From an uncultured Collinsella sp. (GTDB taxonomy: Bacteria > Actinomycetota > Coriobacteriia > Coriobacteriales > Coriobacteriaceae), in the NCBI GenBank assembly GCA_944321445.1, contig CALULJ010000010.1, positions 1-56,251 on the forward strand: a DNA stretch of 56,251 nucleotides, written 5' to 3'. Both the position numbers and the translations under genes were made by a program. Shown one piece after another: positions 15,769 to 23,963 of this stretch (position 1 is the first letter of the stretch; every line of letters begins with the position of its first letter). Below the pieces are notes generated by a model. The model had not been told where the DNA came from and did no database searches. It was given only the letters and a program-made list of their open reading frames with translations.

Positions 15769-15796
15769 AGTTTACGCTTTAGCGAGGAAAAGTCAA
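15769..15796 (-). promoter_or_regulatory. Probable cstA promoter
   Basis: On the minus strand TTGACT (15791-15796) and TAAACT (15769-15774) are spaced by 16 bases. It is the best sigma-A-like pair in the 350-base spacer 15539-15890 and predicts a leader of about 225 bases. Confidence 0.6.
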
Positions 15797-15890
15797 AAAG
15801 ATGGCGTGGGCGTTACGCACGTGTTGCCCGTTTGTTACGGTTGGGCGATTTCGCGGACGCAGCGCGGGCGGTGTGCAAGCGCTGGGCGCG

Positions 15891-16466
15891 CTATTGCTGC
15901 TGGGTACCGATGAGGGCAGAGGCGATTGCGTTGGTTGCGCTCTCGTCGAGCGTCCAGACGTTCTCCTCCCCTTCCGTGCAGGAAAGCTCAAGATCGGTCT
16001 GTTGGGGGTCGGTTTGCTCCAATGCGTCCATGAACAGGTCGCCTGCCTGCGTGAGCATATCTTCCTGCGTGGAGGTGCCGATGAGCGAGCCCATATCGCC
16101 CAACGCGGAGGTGAGGAAGCGCGTGGTCACATCGGTGAGCGATTTGCACGTCACGGAAACCTGGGCGGTCGCCGTACCCGCCTCGTCATCGACTTCGATA
16201 TCGCCGATCTCGTAGGTGAGCTCGCCGAAGAGCGAATCGACGACCTCGTTGGCATCGAGTCCCAGCTCGTCGATGCCCTCGGCACCTGAGAGGCTGTTCA
16301 CCATGTCTTGATACGCCTGCGACTGCGGGTCGGAGAGCTGGTCCATGCGCTCGGAGATGCCGTCGCGGATAATCTCTTCAGCCGACGGGCCGAAGTTGCA
16401 CGCCGCCAGCGCGAGCGCGATCAGCACGGACAGCACGAAGGCGACAGGACGGGCGAAGGTTTTCAT
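15891..16466 (-). CDS. Lipoprotein of unknown function
   Basis: 191 residues. Positively charged start (MKTFARP), hydrophobic run and lipobox LALAAC with Cys23, so exported and lipid-anchored. The mature part is acidic with predicted helix (EEIIRDGISERMDQL) and a beta region (ELTYEIGDIEVDDEAGTATAQVSV), like small actinobacterial lipoproteins of the DUF4878/DUF5105 sort. No catalytic motif is seen. AAGGGAAG precedes the start. A terminator belonging to pyrE sits only 17 bases before the start codon, so its own transcript would begin inside or after that hairpin, or depend on read-through. Confidence 0.8.
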   Translation of the reverse strand: MKTFARPVAFVLSVLIALALAACNFGPSAEEIIRDGISERMDQLSDPQSQAYQDMVNSLSGAEGIDELGLDANEVVDSLFGELTYEIGDIEVDDEAGTATAQVSVTCKSLTDVTTRFLTSALGDMGSLIGTSTQEDMLTQAGDLFMDALEQTDPQQTDLELSCTEGEENVWTLDESATNAIASALIGTQQQ

Positions 16467-16483
16467 GCGGGACTTCCCTTTAT

Positions 16484-16517
16484 AAAAATGCCCGTCGCGG
16501 AAGCGCTCCGGACGGGC
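16484..16517 (-). terminator. Terminator between pyrE and the lipoprotein gene
   Basis: On the minus strand GCCCGTC (16511-16517) pairs with GACGGGC (16490-16496) and is followed by ATTTTTATA. It lies between the pyrE stop and the lipoprotein start. Confidence 0.8.
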
Positions 16518-16584
16518 CGTTCGGTTCTTGCTGCATCGAAGCTCCTGGATGCGCGCCGCGGGGCGGCGCATCCGTGGCGCTTGC

Positions 16585-17277
16585 TTACTGGGCGCCGTCC
16601 TTCACGCCGTACTGCTCGTAGTAGGCATCGATGGCGGTCTTGATAGCGTCGTCGATGACGACCTGGCCCTTGACCTCGCGGTTGTACAGATGCTCGACAA
16701 CCTCGGCCATCGAGACGATGGAGGCGACGGGGAAACCGTACCTGGCCTCGATCTCCTTTTGCGCGGTGGTGACGCCGCCCTTGCCGACCTCCATGCGGTT
16801 GAGCGACACGATGAGGCCCTTAACCTCGACGTTTGCCGCAGCCATAAGCTTGGGATAGGTCTCGTCGATCGACTTGCCGGAGGTGGTGACGTCCTCCACC
16901 ATGATCACGCGGTCGCCGTCCTTGAGCTCGTAGCCCAGCATGCCGCCCTTATCCGCGCCGTGATCCTTGACCTCCTTGCGGTCGGAGCAGTACTTGACCT
17001 CCTTGCCGTAGAGCTCAGAGAGGGCGATGGCGGTCACGACCGACAGCGGGATGCCCTTGTAGGCGGGGCCGAACACGACGTCGAAGTCGAGGCCGAAGTT
17101 GTCGTGGATGGCGCGTGCGTAGTACTCGCCCAGGCGCTTGAGCTGCTCGCCGGTCACGTAGGCGCCGGCGTTCATGTAGAACGGCGACTTACGGCCGCTC
17201 TTGAGCGTGAACTCGCCGAACTTGAGCACGTCGGATTCGACCATGAACTCGATGAACTCTTGCTTGTAGGCTTCCAT
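16585..17277 (-). CDS. pyrE: Orotate phosphoribosyltransferase
   Basis: 230 residues. PyrE joins orotate to PRPP to give orotidine 5'-phosphate in pyrimidine synthesis. Seen: TLKSGRKSPFYMNAGAY near the N-terminus, GPAYKGIPL, and the PRPP-binding loop VIMVEDVTTSGKSI around residue 125. A good ribosome site (AGGAGG) lies seven bases before the ATG. No other pyr gene is adjacent; HPr is encoded 120 bases upstream on the same strand. Confidence 0.96.
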   Translation of the reverse strand: MEAYKQEFIEFMVESDVLKFGEFTLKSGRKSPFYMNAGAYVTGEQLKRLGEYYARAIHDNFGLDFDVVFGPAYKGIPLSVVTAIALSELYGKEVKYCSDRKEVKDHGADKGGMLGYELKDGDRVIMVEDVTTSGKSIDETYPKLMAAANVEVKGLIVSLNRMEVGKGGVTTAQKEIEARYGFPVASIVSMAEVVEHLYNREVKGQVVIDDAIKTAIDAYYEQYGVKDGAQ

Positions 17278-17400
17278 GTTGGTCCTCCTGGGGATTCGCT
17301 TGCGTTGTCACCATAGTACGGCAACCGGGTTGCGCAGGGTGGGCTTATTTTGGGGCGAGCGGTGCTGGACGGGCACGGTGCTCGGGAGCGCCTTCGGCCG

Positions 17401-17673
17401 CTATTCGCCGCAGCCGCTCTCGACGAACGCGACGAGCGCCTTCACAGCCTCCTGCTCGTCTTCTCCCTCAGCGGAGATTTGAATCATGGAGCCGCAGGAC
17501 AGACCCTGGGTCATGAGCGCGAGCATGCTCTTGGCGCTCACCGGGTCGCCCTCGGCGCCAACCTTCTTGATGGTGATGTTGGACGAGAAGCCGGAAGCTG
17601 TCTTGCAGAACATCGAAGCCGGGCGCGCGTGCAGGCCGGTCGCGTTCACAATGGTCGTCTCCTCGGTATACAT
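17401..17673 (-). CDS. ptsH: Phosphocarrier protein HPr
   Basis: 90 residues. HPr passes phosphate from enzyme I to the sugar-specific PTS enzymes. Seen: active-site His15 in TGLHARPAS, and Ser49 in SAKSMLALM, which by alignment is the regulatory serine (Ser46 of Bacillus, shifted by a three-residue insertion EGDP). That serine suggests control by HPr kinase. No ptsI is next to it, so PTS enzyme I must be encoded elsewhere. Confidence 0.95.
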   Translation of the reverse strand: MYTEETTIVNATGLHARPASMFCKTASGFSSNITIKKVGAEGDPVSAKSMLALMTQGLSCGSMIQISAEGEDEQEAVKALVAFVESGCGE

Positions 17674-17781
17674 AACATGCTCCTTCGCTTTGTGTATCTT
17701 CCGGAAAAACCCGAGCGCGCAGGCGCCCGGCCTTTTCCCGTGAATCTCGCCTATTTTACCCCGGCGTGCGGCGCTGCAACC

Positions 17782-18558
17782 CTACAGCGAGGACGCCGTG
17801 TAGCGCGAGAGGAACGCGCGGGTGCGCTCCTGCCGCGGGTTGCCCAGCACGTCGGCCGGCTTGCCCTCCTCCACGATCATGCCGCCATCCATGAAGATCA
17901 CGCGGTCGGCGACATCGCGCGCGAACGCCATCTCGTGGGTGACGATGATCATGGTGATGTCCTCGGCGGCGAGTTGGCGGATGACCTTCAGGACCTCACC
18001 GGTGAGCTCGGGGTCGAGTGCGCTGGTGGGCTCGTCGAAGAACAGGATGTCGGGGTTGAGGGCGAGGGCGCGGGCGATGCTTGCACGCTGTTGCTGGCCG
18101 CCGGAGAGCTGGCAGGGCACCTTGTCCTCGTTGCCGGTAAGACCCATCTTGGCGATGAGCGAACGGGCTTCGCGCTCGACCTCCGCGCGGTCGCGCTTTT
18201 GGACTACTATGGGGGCATCCATGATGTTTTTGAGCACCGTCATGTGCGGGAACAGGTTGTAGCTTTGGAACACGAGGCCAAAGCGGCTTTTCGCCTGGCG
18301 CATCGCGTCGCCCTTGACGTAGCACACCTGGCCGTCCGCCGCGGGCTCGGCCACCGTGAGGTCGCCGTAGCGCAGCGTGCCGGCGTCGATCTGCTCGAGG
18401 GTGGTGGCGCAGCGCAGCAGCGTGGACTTGCCGCCGCCCGACGGACCGATGATCGCGACGACCTCGCCGGGCTGGACCGCGAGCGAGATGTCGCGCAGCA
18501 CGACGTTGTCTCCGAACGCCTTGCTCACATGTTCCATTGCAAAGACCGGCTCTGCCAT
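17782..18558 (-). CDS. Polar amino-acid ABC transporter ATP-binding protein
   Basis: 258 residues. ATPase of a GlnQ/HisP-type importer. Seen: Walker A GPSGGGKST, Q loop FQSYNLFPHMTV, signature LSGGQQQR, Walker B ILFFDEPTSALDPE, and the switch His in VTHEM. The ribosome site AAAGGAG fits the start at 18558. It is the last of three same-strand genes: binding protein (19684-20535), permease (18874-19527), then this one. A 315-base spacer full of REP-like hairpins separates it from the permease, which is odd inside a transporter operon and may lower its expression or supply a separate start. Confidence 0.95.
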   Translation of the reverse strand: MAEPVFAMEHVSKAFGDNVVLRDISLAVQPGEVVAIIGPSGGGKSTLLRCATTLEQIDAGTLRYGDLTVAEPAADGQVCYVKGDAMRQAKSRFGLVFQSYNLFPHMTVLKNIMDAPIVVQKRDRAEVEREARSLIAKMGLTGNEDKVPCQLSGGQQQRASIARALALNPDILFFDEPTSALDPELTGEVLKVIRQLAAEDITMIIVTHEMAFARDVADRVIFMDGGMIVEEGKPADVLGNPRQERTRAFLSRYTASSL

Positions 18559-18598
18559 GTGTATCTCCTTTACTTCAAACGATACGCGCTTAGGCACT

Positions 18599-18705
18599 GG
18601 CCTCTCCGGGGACGGGGTCGGGAGAGGCCAAAGTGGCGCCTGGCACCCCCGTCCCCAATGGGGACAACCCCTGTGGGAAAAAAGTGCCTGTCCCCTTTTT
18701 CCCAC
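18599..18705. repeat. REP-like hairpin cluster
   Basis: Three structures in a row: GGCCTCTCC/GGAGAGGCC (18599-18607 and 18621-18629), GTCCCCAATGGGGAC (18651-18665), and GTGGGAAAA with TTTTCCCAC around AGTGCCTGTCCCC (18673-18705). The third recurs almost unchanged at 44292-44324, and the first part of the block recurs at 11326-11403. Confidence 0.75.
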
Positions 18706-18842
18706 CTGCAGGTGGAGTACTCAGTCAGCGAGCGGGCGCCTGGCGAGGCGAGGTGGGCCGAAAGAGGAGGGCATAGGCCTCCTGGCCATGCACGACGATT
18801 GAGGCCCAGATCGCCCGCCAGGCGGCCGCGCAGCGTCGAGCA

Positions 18843-18870
18843 GTTCCGCGGTTTGGCAAAACCGCGGAAC
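18843..18870. repeat. Perfect inverted repeat GTTCCGCGGTTT
   Basis: Twelve-bp perfect arms (18843-18854 and 18859-18870) around GGCA, three bases past the permease stop codon. No T tract. Shares TTCCGCGG with element F at 3009-3092. Confidence 0.7.
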
Positions 18871-18873
18871 CAC

Positions 18874-19527
18874 CTAGTCGTGGTAGTAGTCGAGCTTCTT
18901 CTCCAGGCGGCTGATAACGATTTCAACCAGGAAGTTGAAGACCCAGTAGAAGACGGCGGAAATGGCGAAGGGCACCATGCTCACCTGCGAGGCGACAAGC
19001 GCCTTGGCGGTCGAGAACATCTCGGCCACGCCGATGGCGAAAGCGAGCGACGTGTCCTTCACGAGTGTGATGACCTCGTTGCCCATGGAGGGAAGAATGC
19101 GCTTCACGACCTGCGGCAACACGATGCGGAAGAACGTTTGGAACCGCGAGTAGCCCAGCACCTCGGCGGCCTCGTACTGGCCGCGCGGAATCGACTGGAT
19201 GCCGCTGCGGTAGATCTCGGCGAAGTAGGCCGCATAGTTGACGATGAACGCGACGATGCACGCCTGCCACTTGGAATCGGGCGTGAGCTCGATGCCGAAG
19301 ACGTAGTAGGGCGCGAAGTAGATTGCAAACATCTGCAGCATGAGCGGGGTGCCGCGCATGATGGAGATGTAGACGCGGGCGACGACCTTCAGCGGAGGGA
19401 AGCGACTCATGCGCGCAAGGGAAATGGGCACCGCCAAGGGGATGGACCCCACCAGGGTGAACACGAAGATCTGCAGCGTCGTGCCGAACCCTTCCAGCAG
19501 CATTCCGGTCATGGTCTGTATATCCAT
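18874..19527 (-). CDS. Polar amino-acid ABC transporter permease
   Basis: 217 residues, HisM/GlnP type with about five membrane helices. Seen: the family loop that docks the ATPase, YEAAEVLGYSRFQTFFRIVLPQ, with EAA and G, and MRGTPLMLQMF near the N-terminus. Start at 19527 (MDIQTM) is preferred because GAGGAG lies eight bases upstream. It forms the membrane channel for the binding protein encoded upstream. Only one permease gene is present, so a homodimer is expected. Confidence 0.94.
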   Translation of the reverse strand: MDIQTMTGMLLEGFGTTLQIFVFTLVGSIPLAVPISLARMSRFPPLKVVARVYISIMRGTPLMLQMFAIYFAPYYVFGIELTPDSKWQACIVAFIVNYAAYFAEIYRSGIQSIPRGQYEAAEVLGYSRFQTFFRIVLPQVVKRILPSMGNEVITLVKDTSLAFAIGVAEMFSTAKALVASQVSMVPFAISAVFYWVFNFLVEIVISRLEKKLDYYHD

Positions 19528-19683
19528 GCGCACTTCTCCTCTTCCATCCGCCGGCGGACCTGCGCTCTGCCGCGCGCGGACCTTCCCTCTTCAGCGCGAT
19601 CGAGGCGTCGCCGGACGGATGCCGACGACGCCTCCGATCTGTCTAGTACAAAGGGGAGTTCGGGGTCTCCCCTCCCTTGCGGG

Positions 19684-20535
19684 CTATTCGAGCACCCAGT
19701 TCTCGTAGGAGATGCCGTACTCGGCGTACTTGTTGCACAGCTCCTCGATGGTGCCGTCCTCGTCCATCTCGCGCAGGGTCTCGGTCACCTTGTCGGCAAG
19801 CGCCTCGCTGCCCTTCTTGAAGCCGACGGCGTAGTGCTCCTCGGACAGCATCTCGGGAAGTTGGACGTACGCGTCGGGCTTGGCGGCCATCTGGTACTCG
19901 GCAATGGACAGGTCGCAGGCAACGGCGTCGACCGCGCCGGACTCGAGCTGCATGAAAGCGGTGTTGTACTCGCCGATCTGCTCGAGCGATGCGAACGTGG
20001 AGGCGAGGTCGGCCTGGTCGCCCTCGAGCACGTCGAGCGCCGCGGAGTCAACCTGGGTGATGACGGTCTTGCCGGCGAGGTCCTCGAGGCTCTCGATGCC
20101 GCTATCGGCCTTCACGACCACAACCTGGCCGTTGAGCATGTAGGGCTCGGAGAAGGTGTAGTCGTCCTCGCGGCCCTCCATGGTGAAGCCGTTCCAGATG
20201 CAGGAGATGGCGCCTGAATCGAGCAGGGTGTCCTTGGCGTCCCAGTCGATGGGCTCGTAGGCGACCTCCCAGCCGTTGCGCTCGGCCACCTCGGCAGCAA
20301 GGTCGAGGTCGAAGCCGGTGAACTCACCGTCATCGCCCACGAAGCCGTAAGGCGGATAGGCCTGGTCGAAGCCGACCGTGAGCGTCGTGATGTCGGCCGA
20401 GGTGTCCTCAGCCGTGGTGGTATCGGTGGAATCGGTGTCGTCGGACGAAGCCGTGCCGCCGCAGGCGGAAAGCGCCAGCGCGCATACAAGGGCCATAGCG
20501 GCCAAAAGCATAACGAGGAAACGAGATTTCTTCAT
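19684..20535 (-). CDS. Polar amino-acid ABC transporter substrate-binding lipoprotein
   Basis: 283 residues. Signal with lipobox LALSAC (Cys25), a Ser/Thr/Asp-rich spacer, then a SBP_bac_3 domain: LTVGFDQAYPPYGFVGDDGEFTGFDLDLA, the typical start of amino-acid binding proteins, and FSEPYMLNGQVVVV. It captures an amino acid outside the membrane and hands it to the permease. The substrate is not certain; Asp and Trp residues in WDAKDTLLDSGAISCIWNGF vary with ligand. Ribosome site AAGG is close to the start at 20535. Confidence 0.94.
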   Translation of the reverse strand: MKKSRFLVMLLAAMALVCALALSACGGTASSDDTDSTDTTTAEDTSADITTLTVGFDQAYPPYGFVGDDGEFTGFDLDLAAEVAERNGWEVAYEPIDWDAKDTLLDSGAISCIWNGFTMEGREDDYTFSEPYMLNGQVVVVKADSGIESLEDLAGKTVITQVDSAALDVLEGDQADLASTFASLEQIGEYNTAFMQLESGAVDAVACDLSIAEYQMAAKPDAYVQLPEMLSEEHYAVGFKKGSEALADKVTETLREMDEDGTIEELCNKYAEYGISYENWVLE

Positions 20536-20697
20536 GTGAACCTTCCCCACGGGTAAGCACGCTGGCCGCAGATGGCACGCGTGCGCTTGCAACGGCATTC
20601 ACTTTACTATGGTGGAGTGACTCATGCAAGAAAAACTTTTGTTTGTTAACGCTTGAGAACGCGGCCGGGCAGCTTGGCGTGCGTACTGGCATGAGAA

Positions 20698-20739
20698 AAC
20701 CCCTCCGGGAGGCTGCATACTGTGCCACCCGGAGGGGTT
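20698..20739 (-). terminator. Terminator of the LPATA surface protein gene
   Basis: AACCCCTCCGGG (20698-20709) pairs perfectly with CCCGGAGGGGTT (20728-20739); the minus strand continues TTCTC. It lies 28 bases past the stop codon. Confidence 0.85.
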
Positions 20740-20766
20740 CATCGTTGCAAGCGTCGCAGAATCGGT

Positions 20767-22692
20767 TTAGCCGCGGAAGCCGTCCTCGAAGGGGATGTGC
20801 TCGCCGCGCAGCTTCTTGCCGGCGACGATGGTGCCGGCACCCGCTGCGGAGAGGAACGCGGACACAGCGAGGCCGATGCTCGCAGCGTCAGCCGTAGCGG
20901 GCAGCTTCTCCTGCGTAGACGCGGAGGTGCTGGTCGCAGCGACCTTTGCGCTGTTCGTCGGGGCGACCTGCTGCGGAGCCTTCCCGGTGCTCGCGTCGGT
21001 GCCGGACGCGTTCGGCTTCTGCTCGTCGGAGCCGGTGGAGGTGTTGGCGTCGTCCTTCGACTCGTCGCCGGACTGCTGGGTGTTGTCGGTGGTGCCGTTC
21101 GTCGCGCCGTCGCCCTCGGCGGTCTCGCCGTCCGCCTCGGTCGAACCCAGGTCGATGCTCTCGTCCTCGGCTCCCTCCTCGGCAGGGGTGTCCTGCGAGG
21201 TGGTGTCGTCGGCTGAGGTAGTGTCATCCTGATCGGCGTCGTCGGTCGTGTCGTCCGCGGCCTCGTCGGTCTCGGTCTGGTCGCCGTCAGCCGTGCCTTC
21301 GCCGGTCTGATCCTGATCGGCACCTTCGTCGGAATCGGTCTCGTCGGAGTCAGCACCGTTGTCATCGGTCTCGTCATCGGTGGTATCGTCGCCGGTCACC
21401 ACGTTGTTCGCGGGAGGTACGACCGAGGGCTTCTGCTGCTCACCGGCGTCGTCCGCGGAATCCTCGTCGGCGTCGGCGTCGGTATTGTCTTCCGCATTGT
21501 CGCCGGTATCGGCGTCGGTGTCATCGGTCGGCTGGTCGGCGTCACCGGCATCGTCGGCGTCATCGGACGCACCGTTGTCGCCCGCGCCCTCGTCAACCGC
21601 ATCGTCGTTCGCACCATTGTCCGTAGCGCCATCGTCAGTCGCGCCGTCGTCCGTAGCGCCGTCGTCGGTCGAGTCGGAGGCGTCGCCCCCGTTGCCGTTC
21701 GCACCGTCATCGGCAGGCTGATCGGCCGCGGCCTCGTCCTCCGCGATGTAGGACAGGCAGGTCGCGCGCTCGCGCTCATAGCGCTTCGCGTAGCTCGATG
21801 CATAGGTGTAGCCGTGATCGTACACGAGATCCACCACGGCGTCGCACAGGGCGTTCACGAACTCGCGGTCCGTCATGTCGTTGGTGAGGTTCGCCGCCTT
21901 GAAGAACTTCTGGCAGCCGCCGGAGCCGAACAGGTTGCACAGGCCCCAAGCCAGGCCTTTCACGCAGTCGGCGCGGCTGGAGATGTCCAGACCGAAGTTA
22001 TTGGCAAGAATGCGCTCGACCGTGAGGTAGTACTCCTGGTAGGCGAAGTTGTCCTGCAGGGCAGAGAACTCGGAGGGGTCGGCGGCGTGGGCGGCATGCC
22101 ACGCGTCTTCCGCCAGCTGACCGATCTCGGTGAGGCGCTTGGTGGAGGAGTCGTAGATCTTGGCGCTCTTGAACTCGCTGCCGCGGTCGATGACCGCCTT
22201 GAACATGCTGTACTTGGTCGGGTTGTAGTTATAGCACGCCTGCATGAAGTCGAGCAGGGTGTAGCGACGGTCGAACTGGTAGAAGCCCATGGCGTTGTAG
22301 CCGTCGCCGTAGCTGAAGCCCTGGTCGTAGTTGCTGCCGCTCTCGTTTTCGGCGAAGTACTTCATCTCGTCCGAAAGCGACTGGGGCGTAACGCTGATTG
22401 AGCGGCTTGCCAGCAGCGAGTTCACGGACAGCATGAGGATGGAGGGCTCACCCGCGTACTCGGGGTCGACCTCGTAGTTGAGCGAGCGGTCGTAGTCGCC
22501 CGGCTCGGGCAGGGGCTCGCCGGTACCGGCGCTGTTGCCGTTGCCGGAATCACCCGATGCGCTACCGGCGGCAGCGGCGTCAGATGCGTCCTGATTTGCG
22601 TTGGTGTTCGCGAAAGCGATGGTCGGGGCGCTCACCGAGCCGAAAGCGAGGGTAAGCGCGAGGCCGGCAGCGATAGCTTGGTGCCGTGGCAT
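20767..22692 (-). CDS. Large acidic surface protein with LPATA C-terminal motif
   Basis: 641 residues. Signal peptide to about residue 29 (FANTNA). Residues 75-310 form a folded domain rich in aromatic residues and cysteines (SYGDGYNAMGFYQFDRRYTLLDFM, CVKGLAWGLCNLFGSGGCQKFF) that recalls lysozyme- or chitosanase-like domains with a G-Y-x-x-x-YQF pattern, but I cannot name the family. Residues 318-590 are an extremely acidic Asp/Thr/Gly linker with tandem DDGAT units. The end has LPATA (597-601), a hydrophobic run, then GKKLRG and an unusual extra EHIPFEDGFRG. This looks like a sortase substrate with Ala in place of Gly. No sortase gene is in the window. Confidence 0.8.
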   Translation of the reverse strand: MPRHQAIAAGLALTLAFGSVSAPTIAFANTNANQDASDAAAAGSASGDSGNGNSAGTGEPLPEPGDYDRSLNYEVDPEYAGEPSILMLSVNSLLASRSISVTPQSLSDEMKYFAENESGSNYDQGFSYGDGYNAMGFYQFDRRYTLLDFMQACYNYNPTKYSMFKAVIDRGSEFKSAKIYDSSTKRLTEIGQLAEDAWHAAHAADPSEFSALQDNFAYQEYYLTVERILANNFGLDISSRADCVKGLAWGLCNLFGSGGCQKFFKAANLTNDMTDREFVNALCDAVVDLVYDHGYTYASSYAKRYERERATCLSYIAEDEAAADQPADDGANGNGGDASDSTDDGATDDGATDDGATDNGANDDAVDEGAGDNGASDDADDAGDADQPTDDTDADTGDNAEDNTDADADEDSADDAGEQQKPSVVPPANNVVTGDDTTDDETDDNGADSDETDSDEGADQDQTGEGTADGDQTETDEAADDTTDDADQDDTTSADDTTSQDTPAEEGAEDESIDLGSTEADGETAEGDGATNGTTDNTQQSGDESKDDANTSTGSDEQKPNASGTDASTGKAPQQVAPTNSAKVAATSTSASTQEKLPATADAASIGLAVSAFLSAAGAGTIVAGKKLRGEHIPFEDGFRG

Positions 22693-22925
22693 GTATCCTC
22701 CTAGGTTCTGCGTCTCCCAAGGGAGAAGGCGTGGTTACAGTATGTTTGCGTCAGAGCGCAACAGAGGTGAATCCATTATGACGGCATTATTTCTGCAGCA
22801 CAACGGGGTCAATCTTTGCTCACGGGCTGTAGACAACCCATGAGGCGTCCAACAGCGCGCGGAAGATCGGGGCGACGCGGCGCCGGAAACCCTTTCGAAC
22901 CCCAGCGGCAGAAACCGGACGCATT

Positions 22926-23100
22926 GTTGCAGGTTTTTGCAACTTGTATATCCCTCCAAAACGAACCCCGGGCATTCGGCATTTTCCACGTCCCTGCTTC
23001 CGTGATTATCCGAGGTCGCCAAGCTGCAAAAACCGATAGCGACATGCCCATTTCCCCACGCTTGAAATTCAGGAGTCTACAAGTCGTAAAAACCTGCAAC
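22926..23100. repeat. Inverted-arm intergenic element B (175 bp)
   Basis: Arms 22926-22955 and 23071-23100 are inverted copies of the same sequence type as element A (core TTGCAGGTTTTT). In both elements the left arm ends in ATCCCT and the right arm, read in reverse complement, in GACTCCT, so left and right ends differ in the same way. The left arm is itself a hairpin, GTTGCA/TGCAAC. The 488-base spacer 22693-23180 holds no gene; its remainder shows the upstream region of the LPATA gene. Confidence 0.75.
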
Positions 23101-23180
23101 TTTAGGGCGTCTAGCTGCCGCCAGAGGCAAACCGAGCCCGCAAGCCAAGAATCCTTAGGAAGACCGGCGCGCACCCGCGC

Positions 23181-23906
23181 CTATGCGCGGCGAAGTTTGA
23201 AGCCGATGCCCCACACGGTTTCCAGGTAACCGTCGGTGCCGGTTGGCTTGAGCTTCGTGCGCAGATTGCCCATGTGGGTGACGACCGTTTTCTCGTCGGT
23301 GGGCATCACGGGCACAGCACCGGATACCACATCGGCCAACTGGGCATCGTCACGGCAGGCGATGAGATAGAGATCACGTTTGGTGAACACGCGATCGGGA
23401 TGCGCCATGAGGGCGGCGAGCAGGTCGAATTCGGTGCGCGTGAGGCGTAGCGGGACACCATCGACGGCAAACGCGCGCTGCTCAGGCGAAAGCTCCCATG
23501 CGCCAAAACGAAGGACCTCGTCATGCATGCGCGCTGCACCTCCCCGGGCGCGCGTCTGCGCGTCAACGCGGGCGAGCAACTCATCCAAATCGAAGGGTTT
23601 TACCAGGTAGTCATCTGCGCCCGTGCGCAACAGCGCCACGCGGTCATCAACCGCCGCCTTCGCAGAAACCACGATGACCGGAACATTGCCCAGGCGTCTG
23701 CGGGCGAGCGGAACCAGCTCCTCCCCCGGACAACCTGGAAGCATGAGGTCGGTGATAACCAAATCGAAAGACGCCGCATCGGCCTGAAGTAGCAGGCGCG
23801 CCTCGCTACCAGAAAAGGCAGACGTGCAGGCGTAGCCCTCTCCTGCTAGACAGGCGCAGATGATCTCGTTGAGCGATGTGTCATCCTCGATGACCAGCGC
23901 GTTCAT
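23181..23906 (-). CDS. OmpR-family response regulator of the ABC-2 operon
   Basis: 241 residues. Receiver with Asp53 (LVITDLMLPG), IVVSAKA and VKPFDLDELLARV, and a winged helix with LRLTRTEFDLLAAL and the C-terminal YLETVWGIGFKL. Last gene of a four-gene minus-strand operon: ABC ATPase, ABC-2 permease, kinase, regulator. An insertion (VVSGAVPVMPTDEKTV) lies in the winged helix. GGAGG is eight bases before the start at 23906. Likely controls its own exporter operon in response to an envelope-active peptide, by analogy with BceRS- and SpaRK-like systems. Confidence 0.92.
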   Translation of the reverse strand: MNALVIEDDTSLNEIICACLAGEGYACTSAFSGSEARLLLQADAASFDLVITDLMLPGCPGEELVPLARRRLGNVPVIVVSAKAAVDDRVALLRTGADDYLVKPFDLDELLARVDAQTRARGGAARMHDEVLRFGAWELSPEQRAFAVDGVPLRLTRTEFDLLAALMAHPDRVFTKRDLYLIACRDDAQLADVVSGAVPVMPTDEKTVVTHMGNLRTKLKPTGTDGYLETVWGIGFKLRRA

Positions 23907-23963
23907 ACACAGGCCCTCCTTCCCAGGCATGCAGCCGGTCCTTCGACACCCGTTTGCCCGCCC

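Noticed and set aside
17350-20217. A 955-codon plus-strand open frame across HPr and the amino-acid transporter
   Set aside because: It spans three well-supported minus-strand genes and the repeat gap between them, and has no recognisable domain or ribosome site.
21480-21720. CRISPR-like or tandem repeat array
   Set aside because: The repetition is in-frame GTCGTC-type codons for Asp/Gly/Ala/Thr of the acidic stalk; there are no spacers of constant length.
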